From Drechslerella dactyloides (taxonomy: Eukaryota > Ascomycota > Orbiliomycetes > Orbiliales > Orbiliaceae), in the NCBI GenBank assembly GCA_020064725.1, contig JAGTWJ010000019.1:124001-188000 (forward strand): DNA of 64,000 bases, written 5' to 3'. The notes under the pieces are model-generated. The model was not told where the DNA came from. It ran no database searches and worked only from the letters and a program-made list of their open reading frames with translations. The translations under genes and the position numbers were made by a program. Of this stretch, positions 1 through 11,056 are shown piece after piece (within the stretch, counting starts at the first letter, position 1; every line of letters starts with the position of its first letter).

Positions 1-2
1 TG

Positions 3-578
3 CAACCAATATGCGGTCAGCTGGTCGAAAACCAATCTTCTAACTTCACAATACACCCGGATCCCCAATGGATGCGATTCAACGTTCTTTTTGCGTATTA
101 TCTGAATCTGCACTACGAATTAGTCCGAGTTAGCGCACGTTCACAGTGGCATTGGCGGGTCATTGACTTCGAAGAAGACCACGATCTGCGGAGGCATGTC
201 TTCGACGTAGTTCTAGAGGGATACATACCGTTTTTAATGGCCCATTTGGATCAATCGGCTGAGCATGCACGACTATTCATCCTACTCGCGAAGGCGATGA
301 TTCGATCGATGCGACAGATGTCACCGGCTGGGGACGAACCTTTCTGGGAACGCTCTCTCGAGTACCTGAATTCGCAACAAGAAGCTGCCTTCGGGTATCA
401 ATGCACTAGATCTGAGGTGGTGGATATATTTTATCGCTATTGTCCCTATCTACTAGAGAGCCCTGGCTATAAAGTTATTTTCCATTTCGTCGAAGTTGCA
501 CTAACCGACCTCCAGAAATTGTATTCAGCTTCACCCCAAACGTTTAAGCTATTACAAGCGTTTAAGCTATTATATTAG
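3..578 (+). CDS. Unknown protein, 5' end outside the window
   Basis: I do not recognise this gene. The frame is open from the first bases of the window, so the ATG at 72 is probably internal and the gene starts upstream. The visible part (about 190 residues) is rich in aromatic and leucine residues with alternating charged helices, consistent with an all-helical soluble protein. No motif, signal peptide or membrane segment is clear. The last codons contain a near-perfect 18-nt direct duplication (541-574), which repeats a Phe-Lys-Leu-Leu tetrad just before the stop; the true C-terminus may once have been shorter. The stop is followed by non-coding sequence. It lies head-to-head beyond a 1.1-kb gap from the EST1-like gene on the other strand, with no sign of a functional link. 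Confidence 0.5.
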   Translation, partial: QPICGQLVENQSSNFTIHPDPQWMRFNVLFAYYLNLHYELVRVSARSQWHWRVIDFEEDHDLRRHVFDVVLEGYIPFLMAHLDQSAEHARLFILLAKAMIRSMRQMSPAGDEPFWERSLEYLNSQQEAAFGYQCTRSEVVDIFYRYCPYLLESPGYKVIFHFVEVALTDLQKLYSASPQTFKLLQAFKLLY

Positions 579-1710
579 CAACTACCGATGGCAACAAACC
601 CGGATGAAAATACACAAGTCATACAATGATACCTCAAACGGTACTAAGTTGGCTAGTCCTGGCTCAAAGAAGGCCCGGCGTAGGCGTAGGACCGCTTTGC
701 GTACCATTGACGTATGACGACGAGATTTACACTGTGCAAATCCTATTCTACTTTCACGCGCCGTTTCCTTTCTATCAACAATCCCCCTCTAGTCACGAGA
801 CTTACAAGTATATAATATACTATAGATAGGCGGCAGACGGATGGATGGTGCAGTGCAAACGGCCTTCCTGTTCTAGTAACAGTTAGTTAGTGTCACATGT
901 ATCCATACATTTCGTTATTTGTAAGCAATTATGCAGATGATACAGTAGCAAATTTATTTCAGCCGCGTGCTTTAGTTTGACATAGAAGAACGTGCGTGTG
1001 CGCGTTCTGTTTTCTGCGTATAAAGCCTCGCCGTGTTCGGTGTGTTTATTGCATGGGTAATGTGAGCTAAGCTAGAATCGCTCTGCCAAGTCGATATATC
1101 TATGATATACATCTGCTACTACTTACCAAAGCTTGAGTATACGTGAGTTTATGTCCCGTAATTAAGCTTGCGACGAGATTTGAGGTCGATTGAAACCCTC
1201 GAAATTACAAAATGGCAGCTTCTGAGCTGATTTCGCAACAGTACACTCTAAAACTCGTCATCGATTCAACTTAAATCGCTTAGTCAATCCTAAACTCAGA
1301 AAGCCTGGTTAGATAAGATTCAGTAGATGACTCGAAGCGTCTTGTTATACCATCTATATTTGTCGTGCATCAACTGTAACTTGAGTGCCGTCCTCAGCAA
1401 ATTTGCGGTCCGTGTTGCTGGTAGATTTATACGTAAAATTGATAGATCCGAAATCTTCACACATGGAAATGAGGTTTAACCCGCTCACCCTTTCTTCTCG
1501 TGTTTTTTACTATGTAATAAATACGATCGACAAACCTTCTCACGAGAAAGTACCCGGTTATAACGACACACCAGTCTTCACGAGCGTCGGTTTGTATAGC
1601 AAATATACAGTACTACGTTCGCGGATCAAGGTGGGGTGGAAGGTTTTTATCCTCCGTGTATGACTCAAGGTTTTAATTCACAGAATATCAACATTTTAAT
1701 TGTGGTGGTC
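579..1710. other. Intergenic, no gene seen
   Basis: A TA-rich spacer between two convergent genes. The only open frame of any size (1385-1663, +) has no start context, no family resemblance and no plausible splice partner, so I do not call it. Confidence 0.5.
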
Positions 1711-3381
1711 TCAGTGATTTCTTAGGAATGTTCCGAGCCTTGGAGATATAGTGAACTTTGGGTGTGTAGGGTCATAAGCAATCCACGTACGGGACTTAGC
1801 AAGGCGCATCAGTAACCATAGGATCTTTTCCTGACGGACAGCACCCATTGCAGCTGATTCAAGGACATAAGGGTACAGGCTTTCCCGGTAGATGGTATTG
1901 GGCACTGTAGAACAGTTTGCGAAGTAAGTTTCTGGGAAGTAAGTGCCTGTGATGTTCAAGCCTCTTATCAGAACTTCTTCGGGAAGAGGGCAATACCCTG
2001 GTACAGAAGGGAAGCTTTCTATATCAAACTGGGGAAGTAGTGGCCGGTTTTGGCCGCTCCGCCTTTTCAGGAGCCACGTTGCGTATCGAGTGAGGCTACC
2101 CCAAGGGAATTCCTTTATCACCCATTTCATGTGAGCCGAGTGTTTCTGAATAAAATCCAGGAAGATCAACCAGATGTGGATGTGGCGATGAATGAACTCG
2201 TTCTCTGGCCTGTCCAGAGCGAACGATAAAAGCTGAAATGCAATGTTGTGGATGAGTCGGGGTTTGAAGTGCCATGATATATCCTCCGTTCGCATTTCGG
2301 ACACCATTGTGACTTCCTGTTTTTGTTTTGCGGTCGTTGCAGCCTCAAGTTTGCACTTTTTAGCTTCTAGAGTAAGAGACGAGATTCCGCATACTGCTAT
2401 CTGAATTGTTTGTAGGTCGGATTTGGCCCTGGTCATGAGAATCGGCTTGAATATCTGGAGTTGCTCCATTTGTTTTATAGGTGCGAGATCCTGGCCTTTA
2501 CGAAGAAAGTCGGAGATGTGGGAATTGATGAAGAACTTAATCTCGGGAGGATAAGAGGAGGCCAATCTCATCAGCAGATAGATGTTTTTGTTCATACCTT
2601 CATCTGTATGAGCTGTAAGGCACGCTTTATACGCGGTGAGTGCTCTATACAGGTGGAACAGAGAAGAAAGGGCGTCATATTTGATAAAGGACATCAAGTT
2701 CCAATGCAAAGCTCCAATATCCGGCCGAAGGGCTGTCGCTTGGTGATACCAGGAATAAGAGATCTCAATCCAGCATTCAGACTGAGAACAAGGGTCCCAG
2801 ATGCCTTCGTCGACTTCCAGCCTTGATCTTCTCCAGGCTATTTCTCCAAGCTTTAAACCCCAGAAAACCTTATATTCGGGCAACACCTCATAAAGCATTG
2901 TGAACATATGATAGGTTTCATAGAGGAGATCGAGGAAATGTTCTTGGCTCCCAGGTAAATGCATTTCGATAGATGCGAAAGCATCAATGATCTTACTCCA
3001 AATTTTCTCCAGCAATTGGTGTTCGCGGATGCACCTATCCATTTTGCTGTGTCCCAAGGGATATTTGTAGGCGAGGAACAAGATCTTGCAGTAGTATTCA
3101 AACAGACATTTGTAGGACTGGACCAGGCTCTCCAGGATGGGCTGTGTTTCGTTTGGCTCCGCATTGGATGATGTGAGGGCGGGCGCCACCGGACCGAGAG
3201 GATCGGATTGAGCCCTTCGCAATACCTTCTCGATATCTAGATTGGATGGATCGCAAAACTTGTAGCAAGCGTCGAACACTTGCTCATTTGTGACGAGTGG
3301 TTCGCCATCCGTTGTGTGAATCCAATGCTCGTGACAACTAAGCTCGCGAGTGCGCTTGTAGGAAGGAAGAAAAAGAGACAT
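1711..3381 (-). CDS. EST1/SMG7-like protein, copy A (single exon, 556 aa)
   Basis: The EST1/SMG5-7 family has TPR-like helices that bind RNA or phosphoproteins, and acts in telomere maintenance and nonsense-mediated decay. Visible support: a helical segment near residues 215-250 matching the family pattern (A-LRP-IGALHWNL followed by LF-LYRAL), and a C-terminal block from about residue 465 with LPEE-L-RGL, then YFPETYF, then EKILWLLMRLAKS and a WIAYDP motif. This is the usual ending of fungal EST1-type DNA/RNA-binding-domain proteins. It is intact and has no obvious intron. The start is the first ATG of the frame, with in-frame stops upstream. A paralogue of similar architecture lies at 60350-62221 in opposite orientation. 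It is too divergent to be the host's core EST1 or SMG7, so its function is unknown; a lineage-specific family is likely. Confidence 0.75.
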   Translation of the reverse strand: MSLFLPSYKRTRELSCHEHWIHTTDGEPLVTNEQVFDACYKFCDPSNLDIEKVLRRAQSDPLGPVAPALTSSNAEPNETQPILESLVQSYKCLFEYYCKILFLAYKYPLGHSKMDRCIREHQLLEKIWSKIIDAFASIEMHLPGSQEHFLDLLYETYHMFTMLYEVLPEYKVFWGLKLGEIAWRRSRLEVDEGIWDPCSQSECWIEISYSWYHQATALRPDIGALHWNLMSFIKYDALSSLFHLYRALTAYKACLTAHTDEGMNKNIYLLMRLASSYPPEIKFFINSHISDFLRKGQDLAPIKQMEQLQIFKPILMTRAKSDLQTIQIAVCGISSLTLEAKKCKLEAATTAKQKQEVTMVSEMRTEDISWHFKPRLIHNIAFQLLSFALDRPENEFIHRHIHIWLIFLDFIQKHSAHMKWVIKEFPWGSLTRYATWLLKRRSGQNRPLLPQFDIESFPSVPGYCPLPEEVLIRGLNITGTYFPETYFANCSTVPNTIYRESLYPYVLESAAMGAVRQEKILWLLMRLAKSRTWIAYDPTHPKFTISPRLGTFLRNH

Positions 3382-4733
3382 TTCAATTGTCGTCAGATAG
3401 TGTTAAATCTTTGCAAGTGTATTCTTCTGTGTATACGTATGTGATTCTGCCGGCCTATCTGAGTTATGGAGACACATATATACTATTTCTCGACAGGCTT
3501 ATTACTTCCTAGACTGTGGCTGGCACTCTAAGCGTCGAGTAGAGTCACACTCTTGGCAATCCCAGGCTCCCAGTGCCGGTATTCATGCACGCCCGTTCTA
3601 TTTTCGCGACTTCGTTAGCTACGTTAGGCAGTGAGTCCTTGGTTCGTTCGCTGCACAACCCGGACATAACTTGGTGGCGAAGCAGCGATGGCTGAGCTGT
3701 ATACTGAAATCATAAATCGTTGTTTGGTGTAGAGACAATAATATAAACATACTTTCTGAAAAAAAGGGAAAAGGAAAAAAGCCTCGCCAATACAATATCG
3801 CGCCCACAACGCGTCTTGCCACCTTCTATTGTCTTTTCATTAGCCGTCCCTGGGCAGGACTGCTCCATTGTTCCGCCAGTCTGGATGCTAGGCGATACAC
3901 CAGCTTGAGTGGGTGATCATCATATCATCTCATAAGGGCACCATGCATAGTAAATCATCATTGTCTCCGCCCTGGTTATAGGGTGTTGGAGTTGAAACAT
4001 CTAGGTCATATGCATATGTGAACATGTTGGATTCGTAACAAACCCACAAGCATCCTTGCAGTCAAAACTCTGATGTCGCAGTCGCTCGGACCCCATATGA
4101 CCATGCGCCCATGCGCTCGCATATGCGTAGTGTGGATGGATCCATATAGATCGCAGGCAATAAGCATCCCCTTACATTGCAGTGCACGGTGAAGCCCCAC
4201 GTATAGTTGGAAACTGATGCAAAGTGCCTCCCCCTGATAATTGACCACATAGCGCTTTGATTTACCAGTAATGAGGTCATAATATTTAAATAACGATATC
4301 CGCATTGTCATATAGTGCGTGAGGTGTCCGCGAACCCTTGAACTTCAAACGAACCGGATGGTAAATTTTCATCTGCCTGCCGATAAGTGTGACCATTGGG
4401 CTTCCTCTTACGAGCTAGACAACATCTCGAACATCGAAAATCCAGCTCGACTGCACACTCTCTAACACCGATACGGAAAGCCAAGTCCGCTCAACTATCG
4501 CGATATATCGCCAGCGACCTAATATGCCACGAGCATTACCACAGCCCCATCATTGTGATCAATGCATGTGGTATGGACAGAAGAGCTTGCAATCGAAGTT
4601 TGGAACAACTATAGCTGGGTAATCATGTGCTTTCTCGTATTAGGCCCCACAGAGAGAAGGCAAGCTGGCTAATATGTGAGACGTAACATCGTGATCGCCT
4701 AGGAGGACGGGGATTTTTGTGAAGTATGCAGGA
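3382..4733. other. Intergenic, no gene seen
   Basis: Upstream region of EST1-like copy A plus about 1 kb of spacer. Short overlapping frames at 4006-4311 (-) lie on top of one another in different frames, a pattern of chance ORFs. Confidence 0.45.
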
Positions 4734-5032
4734 ATGATCGAGACAGGGTCAATACCTTCAGGGCCTGGCATGTTTAGCACAGTTGTGAGTCGAATATTTC
4801 CGCCTAACTAACGTTATAACTATTGTCTGAGCAGACTGCTAATAGTCCACAGGCAAGAATGCTTGGAGTCCGCATATTATTCCAGAGGGTAGTTGCAGCT
4901 GGTGGAAGGGACTCGATCATCCTGATTGAGTGTGTCCACCCGGCTAGCCCTGAGAGCTATAATCAAAGCGATGAACTGAAGGAAATATTGGCAAAGTCTT
5001 CAAGTTGGCGGTGCGATGGCCCTGAGCTTTGA
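4734..5032 (+). CDS. Possible small two-exon gene (76 aa), unknown
   Basis: Exon 1 is 4734-4784 and exon 2 is 4853-5032. They are separated by a convincing 68-nt intron with donor GTGAGT at 4785, branch region CTAACTAAC and acceptor CACAG at 4852, and the phases match (phase 0). The joined product has a hydrophobic central stretch (RILFQRV then SIILIECV) and an acidic C-terminal third. I do not recognise a family. The small size and lack of neighbours make a decayed fragment of a larger gene as likely as a functional micro-gene. The splice signals are the main reason to list it. Confidence 0.3.
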
Positions 5033-6855
5033 CAGAGACTCCTTCTTAGCAGCTTCTTGTATTTCACATACTCCCTCAGTTTGCTAACCTGTCATTGATG
5101 TTTGAATATGTGTCACCTAGCGCATGCATAATTTTCCTCACAATGTTGGATCCGTAAGCTCGATCGAAGAAATCCGACTTAATTGGCTATTCATTGCAAT
5201 TTGATATATATAGGTGTGCCTGTAATATAATAGTAAAATAGATGGCATGACACAGTATACGGTTGACTCCGGCAAGCCCGGCTTCGTCGAGCAAAAGGAC
5301 TGGTAGTGTGACACACGTGACACATAATAAGGCAATGCGGAAGATGTCCGACTTACATATTGATAATGATAGGGCTCGGTTTACGAAACTGGTATATACT
5401 AACACCTGAGTTCGTTCGGAGAGTGCCGTACCGCAAATTAAATCTTAGGTACTAAATTTGTACGTAACTAAACTGATATAGTTGTAATACGTGTCGGTTA
5501 TAGTTAATCTGCGAATGTTTGATTATGCCGTCAGGCAACACCGTTCTGGTGAAGAGGATGGCCACGTGATGTCACGATCAACAGCAAAGATAAGGAATTA
5601 AGTATCTATCTATATCCGGATGCGCATGTGTGCTTTTGCTCCACGCGTCTCTCCCTTCTGATGCACGCCAGGTTGTGCAAGATGGACTCCATCTCAGCTC
5701 GGATGAACGTGCATCCCTGAGACTCCAGCGGCACATGTCTGCCCGATTTAAGTCGGTTAGTGACACCTGCACGTGCGTGACTCGAGCGCGCGCGCATGCG
5801 CATGTAAGCGCCCGGAGCTATCGGCCCGGTACTAGGGAAGACCTGCCTGATCCTTGTACGCCGCATTTCTGGATGAAGCGGATATAGTTGTCTCGTATTC
5901 GTTCAGGGCTGGTCAAACGGTGGCACAGTGACTTTGCGCCCGAAATTCGCGACAATGATTTTTTTGGACAAACTGCCTTGCAACACTGGGCAGCTGGCAA
6001 GATCAAGAGCTCTCGTATTAGTTGCTTATTCAGGGGTCTAGTCAGTGATGAGGCGAGATCCCGCACCCAGGCTCCTTCCAATTGCCAAATAGATCATCCA
6101 GGCTAGCTCCACGCTGCCAAGAGGACAGGCTTGGGGAGTTGGAAAGTTTACAGTGTTGATTGGGTCATCTAAGATCGAGACAGACCTGCAAACGGAATGG
6201 CCATATATATGACCATCCAATGCGGGAGCAAGCGCAAGCATTGCGCCGGAAGGCTCCGTCGTGAGCGAAGTCCAAATTATGTGCCAGTTGATGGTGACCC
6301 CGTATCTCGATGGTGTCATCTAGCTGTTCAGGCTAATTTTACGCAAAGGCTCGGTTCTCTGAAGCTGTCCATCATCGTAACCACGCACGTGCATCTTCAT
6401 TACAGGGTATGAGAAACGAATATGTCCTGTAGTGCTCCCCAGCATGAAACCTACGTCACTGGGCAGCTTTCGGACTGACTAGGCTATCGTTATTATCAGG
6501 GGTGTGAAGTTGAGTGTAGCTCTATTATGAGCCATGGAATACCAGTTTGGTATATTCAACTATATACAGGAACTGCGGACACTGTGATCCAATACCAACA
6601 ACAGGATCGTGAGGGACAAAGCGGGCACAAATATGCCCCTGTAAGCCACAACAATGCGATAAAGGACAGTCGACAGGTTACGGGATTTCTGCATTGAAGA
6701 TGATCATTGATGTCTAGGGAGACGTAACTTTCACATATGGGTAAGCCTCGCCTCCGCTACTGTGAGCTTCTCTAATCATTGTAAGATTAACCAAAACGCG
6801 CCAAATCTTGTTGGTCTTCTTCGAGTCCTGGTATTGAGAGTATACGCTGACCCGG
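5033..6855. other. Intergenic, no gene seen
   Basis: Several overlapping frames on both strands between 5580 and 6420 show no splice-compatible partners and no recognisable motif. A CG-rich patch with alternating GCGC/GCAT lies at about 5788-5805. Confidence 0.45.
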
Positions 6856-7873
6856 TTAGGCCGTGGCTACAATAGCGCTAGCACTCTCGGACCGGTCTCT
6901 AGCAACTGTGTGGTTATCGTGAACGTTGCTATCGGGTCTGTCTTGAGACTGCGTATGGGACCTTTCTCGATATATCTGGATTATAAAGCGCTCCGCAGAT
7001 GCATATAATACTATGGCCTTGTCAACCCGATTAGTTTGGAACCATGCAACGAAGTAGAGAGAAATGACCGTATAACTCACAAGCCCATCGGTTAGGCACG
7101 ATGGTTCATTTGGGTGATAAGGGAGCGTAGACAATACAATACCAACGCAGCCCCAAATTCCGATCCGGCCGATCGCACAAGCGTTTATAATTATCTTGGT
7201 AGGCCGAGTAATAGCATCATCACGTGTTTTAGATTCCTTAATAAAAAAGTAGGCGTCATATATGGATGACGGGACGATGTAAGCGGCACCGTGAATTGTG
7301 ATCTGGGGCGTCGATGCTCGCCATCTAATAATATAAATATAATGTTTTTAGTGGGGTGTGGAGAATCCATGGCCGTATGATACTCCTATCATGAATCCGC
7401 TTTGAGCGTACCTTGTAAAAGTAAGAATTACCTCAAATACGATAGATGGGAAGAACAGCAGACCGAAGGAAGAAACCCCGCTGGCTATTTCATTCAGATT
7501 CCCGATGGTTGGTACCTGGAGATATAAGAGGGTTAGTTGGTCTCATTGTGCACAGCTAGATTCAACAGCCAGTCAGCGGGCTTACAAGCGTAGATAGTAA
7601 AGATATGATCTGAACCATGATGATAACATCTAAAACGACGTAGACTGGTCGGAATGAAGCGAAGTAGTTGTGGATGAGCAGTCCAACAAGAAGTATTTCC
7701 AAAACTATGTTGAAAGAGGTATTGATGTGCCCCCAGACTGATAGGCGTGGACGACCGGGCGTTCTTAAAAAACATTGCAACGCTGCTCTCGTCAAACGGA
7801 TCATATCACAAATCAATAACATGGCCACGAGGGTAATGTTGATCGTGAAAGTAATCGAAAAGCTCGAGTCCAT
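6856..7873 (-). CDS. Multi-pass membrane protein, unknown (3 exons, 286 aa)
   Basis: Three exons join in phase: 7873-7586, 7515-7412 and 7324-6856. Intron 1 has donor GTAAGC and acceptor CTCCAG with an ACTAACC branch; intron 2 has donor GTACGC and acceptor ATTAG. The product begins with a short N-terminus and then about seven hydrophobic helices: roughly residues 8-26, 50-70, 75-95, 105-125, 130-160, 180-200 and 215-235. It ends in a hydrophilic tail of about 50 residues rich in Ser, Asp, Arg and His. That topology fits a fungal seven-helix protein (receptor-like or rhodopsin-like), but I see no diagnostic Lys, CFEM or DRY motif, so I leave the family open. Each exon alone looks like a chance ORF; only the spliced form shows a coherent gene. 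It stands alone between two non-coding stretches. Confidence 0.65.
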
Positions 7874-8538
7874 CTTGGAGAAAATAGTGATCCGAACGTT
7901 ATTTGCGGGCCAGCGATGGATGTGACGAGTAGATCGAAGAGATACTACGGCCAGAAGCCGTCTTTCGAGGACACACCTCTCGCGTGTATATATGTGTATC
8001 TATCTCTCTTTACGTTTGAGTATTGTGGGTTACATGCGCATATAGCCGCTCGCATGGTGGGGATTGTAGAGGGGCATATAGCCTTGACAATGCAGAGACG
8101 GCACGGCTTGAATTCGGCCAAATACATCTCTACGCTTGGACCTCTTAAGCCGTATTCCGCATCTGTTGCGAAAGCCTCGAGCTCCTTCAAGCGTGCTGCC
8201 ACAAACTCTTATTAAGCATCGGCCAAGAGTGTGCTAGTATACAGGTGTATCGAATCTTCGTAGTCGTCGATGAACTGGCTGTTATCGCAGATTGTTTAAA
8301 TTGAAACCAATGGAATGCAAGCAGCAACAAAGAAGTGTACTGATAACTCTAAGCTTAGGTTCAAGCAAGCAATCACAACAGGTGATGAAGTATACAGTGG
8401 GAGATAACCGCGTCAAGGCGGCTTGAGGCTCGGAGCATATGCTGCCATACAAGGCATATGCATAGCTAATCCAGATTTTGATCCTGGTTGAGCACTGGTA
8501 TCATGAATAAACGGTTACAATATGAGGCGAAGAATGCA
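7874..8538. other. Intergenic, no gene seen
   Basis: Promoter side of the membrane-protein gene and the 3' side of the fragment at 8539-9012. The two mutually antisense frames at 7916-8215 and 7945-8202 do not resemble a protein family. Confidence 0.4.
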
Positions 8539-9012
8539 CTACTTACATTCTTTAATATCCAGCGTTCTCTTGGTCCTGCCCAACCCGCATTGTGGCATGA
8601 TTTCTCTGTTCAGATATGGTGGCTGAGAGCTGATTTCCGGGCCACACTCTTCGGGATCGGTGCCGAGAGTACTTCTTTTCTTCTTCACCTCTTGCCTCCT
8701 TTTCCTTCTGTCTTCGTAGCGGCCTACTTGGCTACCAGCCCATTTCAACAACCACAGCTGGTTTCTTTGCGTGTCCCTTCGTGAGTCGTTTGGAGAGCTG
8801 TTATCGTGAGTAGTGTCTGGCCTATTTTCAGTCAACTTCATCATGTCCACGATTAATAAGCGAACCGTGGAGCTTATTTCCGTATCCTCAAGGTGGTCAA
8901 GTTCCTCAATAAATATCCTATATGTTTCCTCAACTACGTTGTCTGCTTGGTTCGGAAAGTTTTTAACGAACGGGTCAAGTTGAGATCGTGAAATAGCTAG
9001 TTTTGTGCATTT
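8539..9012 (-). pseudogene. 3' exon of the 'WLFKWA' two-exon family, copy C (5' exon missing)
   Basis: The 157-residue frame aligns by eye with the second exons of the genes at 20415-21060 and 63056-63767. It starts right after a TAG acceptor with K-C-T-K-L (the others have D-C-A-Q-E and T-C-A-W-D). It then carries FVKNFPNQADNVVEETY where copy A has FIKQFSDQGDDVIEETY, and later QLWLLKWA where copy A has HLWLFKWA. A basic KR-rich tail follows. No counterpart of the first exon (the PYY--KTG-W block) is found in the next 300 bases upstream, so this copy is probably a truncated relic. Because its exon frame is still open, truncation may be recent or the 5' exon may have diverged. Function of the family is unknown. 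Confidence 0.6.
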
Positions 9013-9708
9013 CTATCGAGAAGTCAGTCTGATTGAAGTGCGTATAATGTATTTGTAATTCTACAATTTAGGAGGGCTGCATCCACGAGGCCTGTATTAG
9101 CAGTGTGAGTTTGCTATAGCACTTGGCTTTAAGCTCATTCATCTCGTACCAAGCTGGCCAGCCTGGGCGATATCCAGTCTCGACTCTATCTAGACTAGTT
9201 TGGAAGTCGAATCAACATATGCAACACCTCTAGGCAATCTCATGAGCCTCCAATTCCAAGACTTCTAGCAAGCTATCACGGCGATATGCCCTCGAGTGCT
9301 CATATTTTCTTCACAGCTGCACTGAGATATACCCTGTGAAAATCCACAACGACGTTTGCAGACCTGGATCTTTGCTTTCTCGACCAAGATGCCCAGGTAT
9401 TCATAATCCTGTAAAGCTCTTAAGGTCGTCTCAGCTTTTCATAATGTGGTATATTTTATCTGCACATGCACGAATAAATAGGCTAAATATTCGGGACACC
9501 GGGAGCAGATCTCAAGGTACTATTAACTAAGCTGCTGGAAAAATTCCTCGCATGGTCCGGATCACGAAGGCTCAAGGAATAAAGCTGTTGAAAGTGAGCT
9601 TTGAGCTGGCGGCTCCAAACTAGTTGGAAATCCATACGTCACTTTCGTACTCGTTATCATGGGTGCTATGTGATAACGATGCACGTTTTTCACGGGGTAT
9701 ATAAAGAC
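9013..9708. other. Intergenic, no gene seen
   Basis: Searched on the minus strand for the missing first exon of the 8539-9012 fragment; an open stretch at about 9060-9190 (-) has no similarity to it. Nothing else supported. Confidence 0.4.
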
Positions 9709-9978
9709 CTAGGATGACCCACCAACCATATAGGTATATCCAAGGGTTTCATTTAACGCCGATGAAGGTAGCTCCCCATCAACAACAAGGCCCTGGTTTA
9801 CGGTATTCGGATATTGGTGACCGCCAATGCCAAGTGGCATAGCAAAGATTGGACTTACTTCAAAGCTTGGACCCATCGGTTTCAAATAATATCGTCGTAT
9901 CCACTGGGCACAGTCCTTATATGCATAAGTCAATATAGCGCGGTTGGAATTAAATCCGCGACATGGGTCTTTGAGCAA
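9709..9978 (-). CDS. Possible two-exon coding remnant, unknown
   Basis: The frame is open across the whole interval, but a good intron sits inside it: donor GTAAGTCC near 9858 and acceptor AACCAG near 9793. Both sides read as protein-like. The upstream part is basic and aromatic (IRRYYLKPMG) and the downstream part is acidic and hydrophobic, ending at a TAG. No start exon is found above 9978, and the product is too short to be a complete typical protein. I do not recognise a family. Probably a fragment of a lost gene. Confidence 0.22.
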   Translation of the reverse strand: MLKDPCRGFNSNRAILTYAYKDCAQWIRRYYLKPMGPSFEVSPIFAMPLGIGGHQYPNTVNQGLVVDGELPSSALNETLGYTYMVGGSS

Positions 9979-10470
9979 TTATAGCTCTTAGTATATATAT
10001 AGCTAGTGAATATTTAAACATGCATGATCATACGACAGGCAGGAGGTAGAATAGCGAATGTGGATTGTCTCTGGCGTAGACAAAGCGCGAGCGCGAGCGC
10101 GAATACGAACTAAGGAACGGAAAGACATTTCATCAACCGATAGTATTGGCTGTTTGTGCCGCTCTCAGAGCCAGTCGCCGTCCCCGTGCATATTACCATT
10201 GTCATACGGCCTGGGACATTAGTTGCGAGAAATATTCTCACTACCGGGAACGAGATGTCCTAAATTGTGCATACAGTGAAACGGCCGTGTATAAAAGCGC
10301 CACGTCCCTTCTAGCAGTCGCAAAGATTCTTACTAGATTCCCTCAGCTCGTAAAGTCAGATCCTCAATCACCACAACGGCATCCGTCTGGACACCTTCAG
10401 ATTGGCGCAACAAAATCCTCTCTTCAACCAATAATTGGAGTATCTAGCATCGGCAACGTAGGCCAAGCCT
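9979..10470. other. Intergenic with a short GCGCGA repeat
   Basis: Three tandem copies of GCGCGA lie at about 10086-10103. An open frame on the plus strand (10146-10529) overlaps the start of the next gene in another frame and has no supporting features. Confidence 0.4.
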
Positions 10471-10762
10471 ATGGAATTCCAAATGGCGCGAGGCCCCTCC
10501 CAGTCCCAACTAAGGCGACGCCACTCTGATTCAGCTCTCTCATCAATGTCTTCTGGACATCCTATCATAAAATCTCATCTTGCACTTCCACCGATGCTTC
10601 CGAGCAAGGACGCATCAACGTCGCTCGATTCCTCGACAGTCGGAATTGAGGACGCGATGAAAAAGTTGGCGATATCGATTCCAGTAAGCTTCGGAAGACT
10701 TCTGTATCTGGAGTCTCGCTAATCCTCTAAACTAGAAGCAAGAAACCCAAACCAATGCTTAG
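10471..10762 (+). CDS. Small Ser/Pro-rich protein (79 aa, 2 exons)
   Basis: Exon 1 is 10471-10683 and exon 2 is 10736-10762, with a 52-nt intron (GTAAGC donor, CTCTAAAC branch, CTAG acceptor) in phase 0. The protein has a basic Arg-rich patch near residues 15-17, then a Ser-rich low-complexity region. It ends in a short amphipathic helix (IEDAMKKLAISIP) with a Lys/Gln/Asn tail. The style resembles the small disordered-plus-helix proteins elsewhere in the window (42-53 kb). No family recognised and no signal peptide. The clean intron supports expression at some point in its history. Confidence 0.35.
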
Positions 10763-10894
10763 AGGGGAAAATCTATCGGTCCCACAGGGGGGGAAGAAGG
10801 AACGGATGGTCTGGACAGGATGTTGCCAGTGGCGCGGGGTAGTTTCTATGGATAATTGGAAAGTTGAACGTGTTGGGGTATCTACTTCACCGTC

Positions 10895-11056
10895 ACAGTT
10901 TGTCTCGTAAACCAGAAGCCCAGTCCTTTAAGCTTGAATAATTAGTCGGTTCTTCGAGCTGCAGCGTACTCAGTTCATGAATACATCGGGCCTAAAGGAC
11001 TCACTGACCTATTCAGGCTTAAACGACTGGCTGACTGGTTTACGAGACAAACTAAT
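10895..11056. repeat. MITE-like inverted repeat (about 160 bp, arms about 50 bp)
   Basis: The left arm starting at 10899 reads TTTGTCTCGTAAACCAG; its reverse complement lies at 11036-11052. The match continues imperfectly inward: CCAGTC-TTTAAGC-TGAATA is shared by both arms (about 10917-10945 and 11000-11034). The whole could fold as a long hairpin with a loop of about 50 nt. The terminal motif recurs elsewhere in the window (33762-33780 and 51980-51998). No coding capacity. This fits a non-autonomous DNA-transposon (MITE-type) hairpin; no target-site duplication could be fixed by eye. Confidence 0.55.

Noticed and set aside
5580..6420. Cluster of 60-93 codon frames on both strands
   Set aside because: They overlap in mirror pairs, lack splice partners and have no motif.
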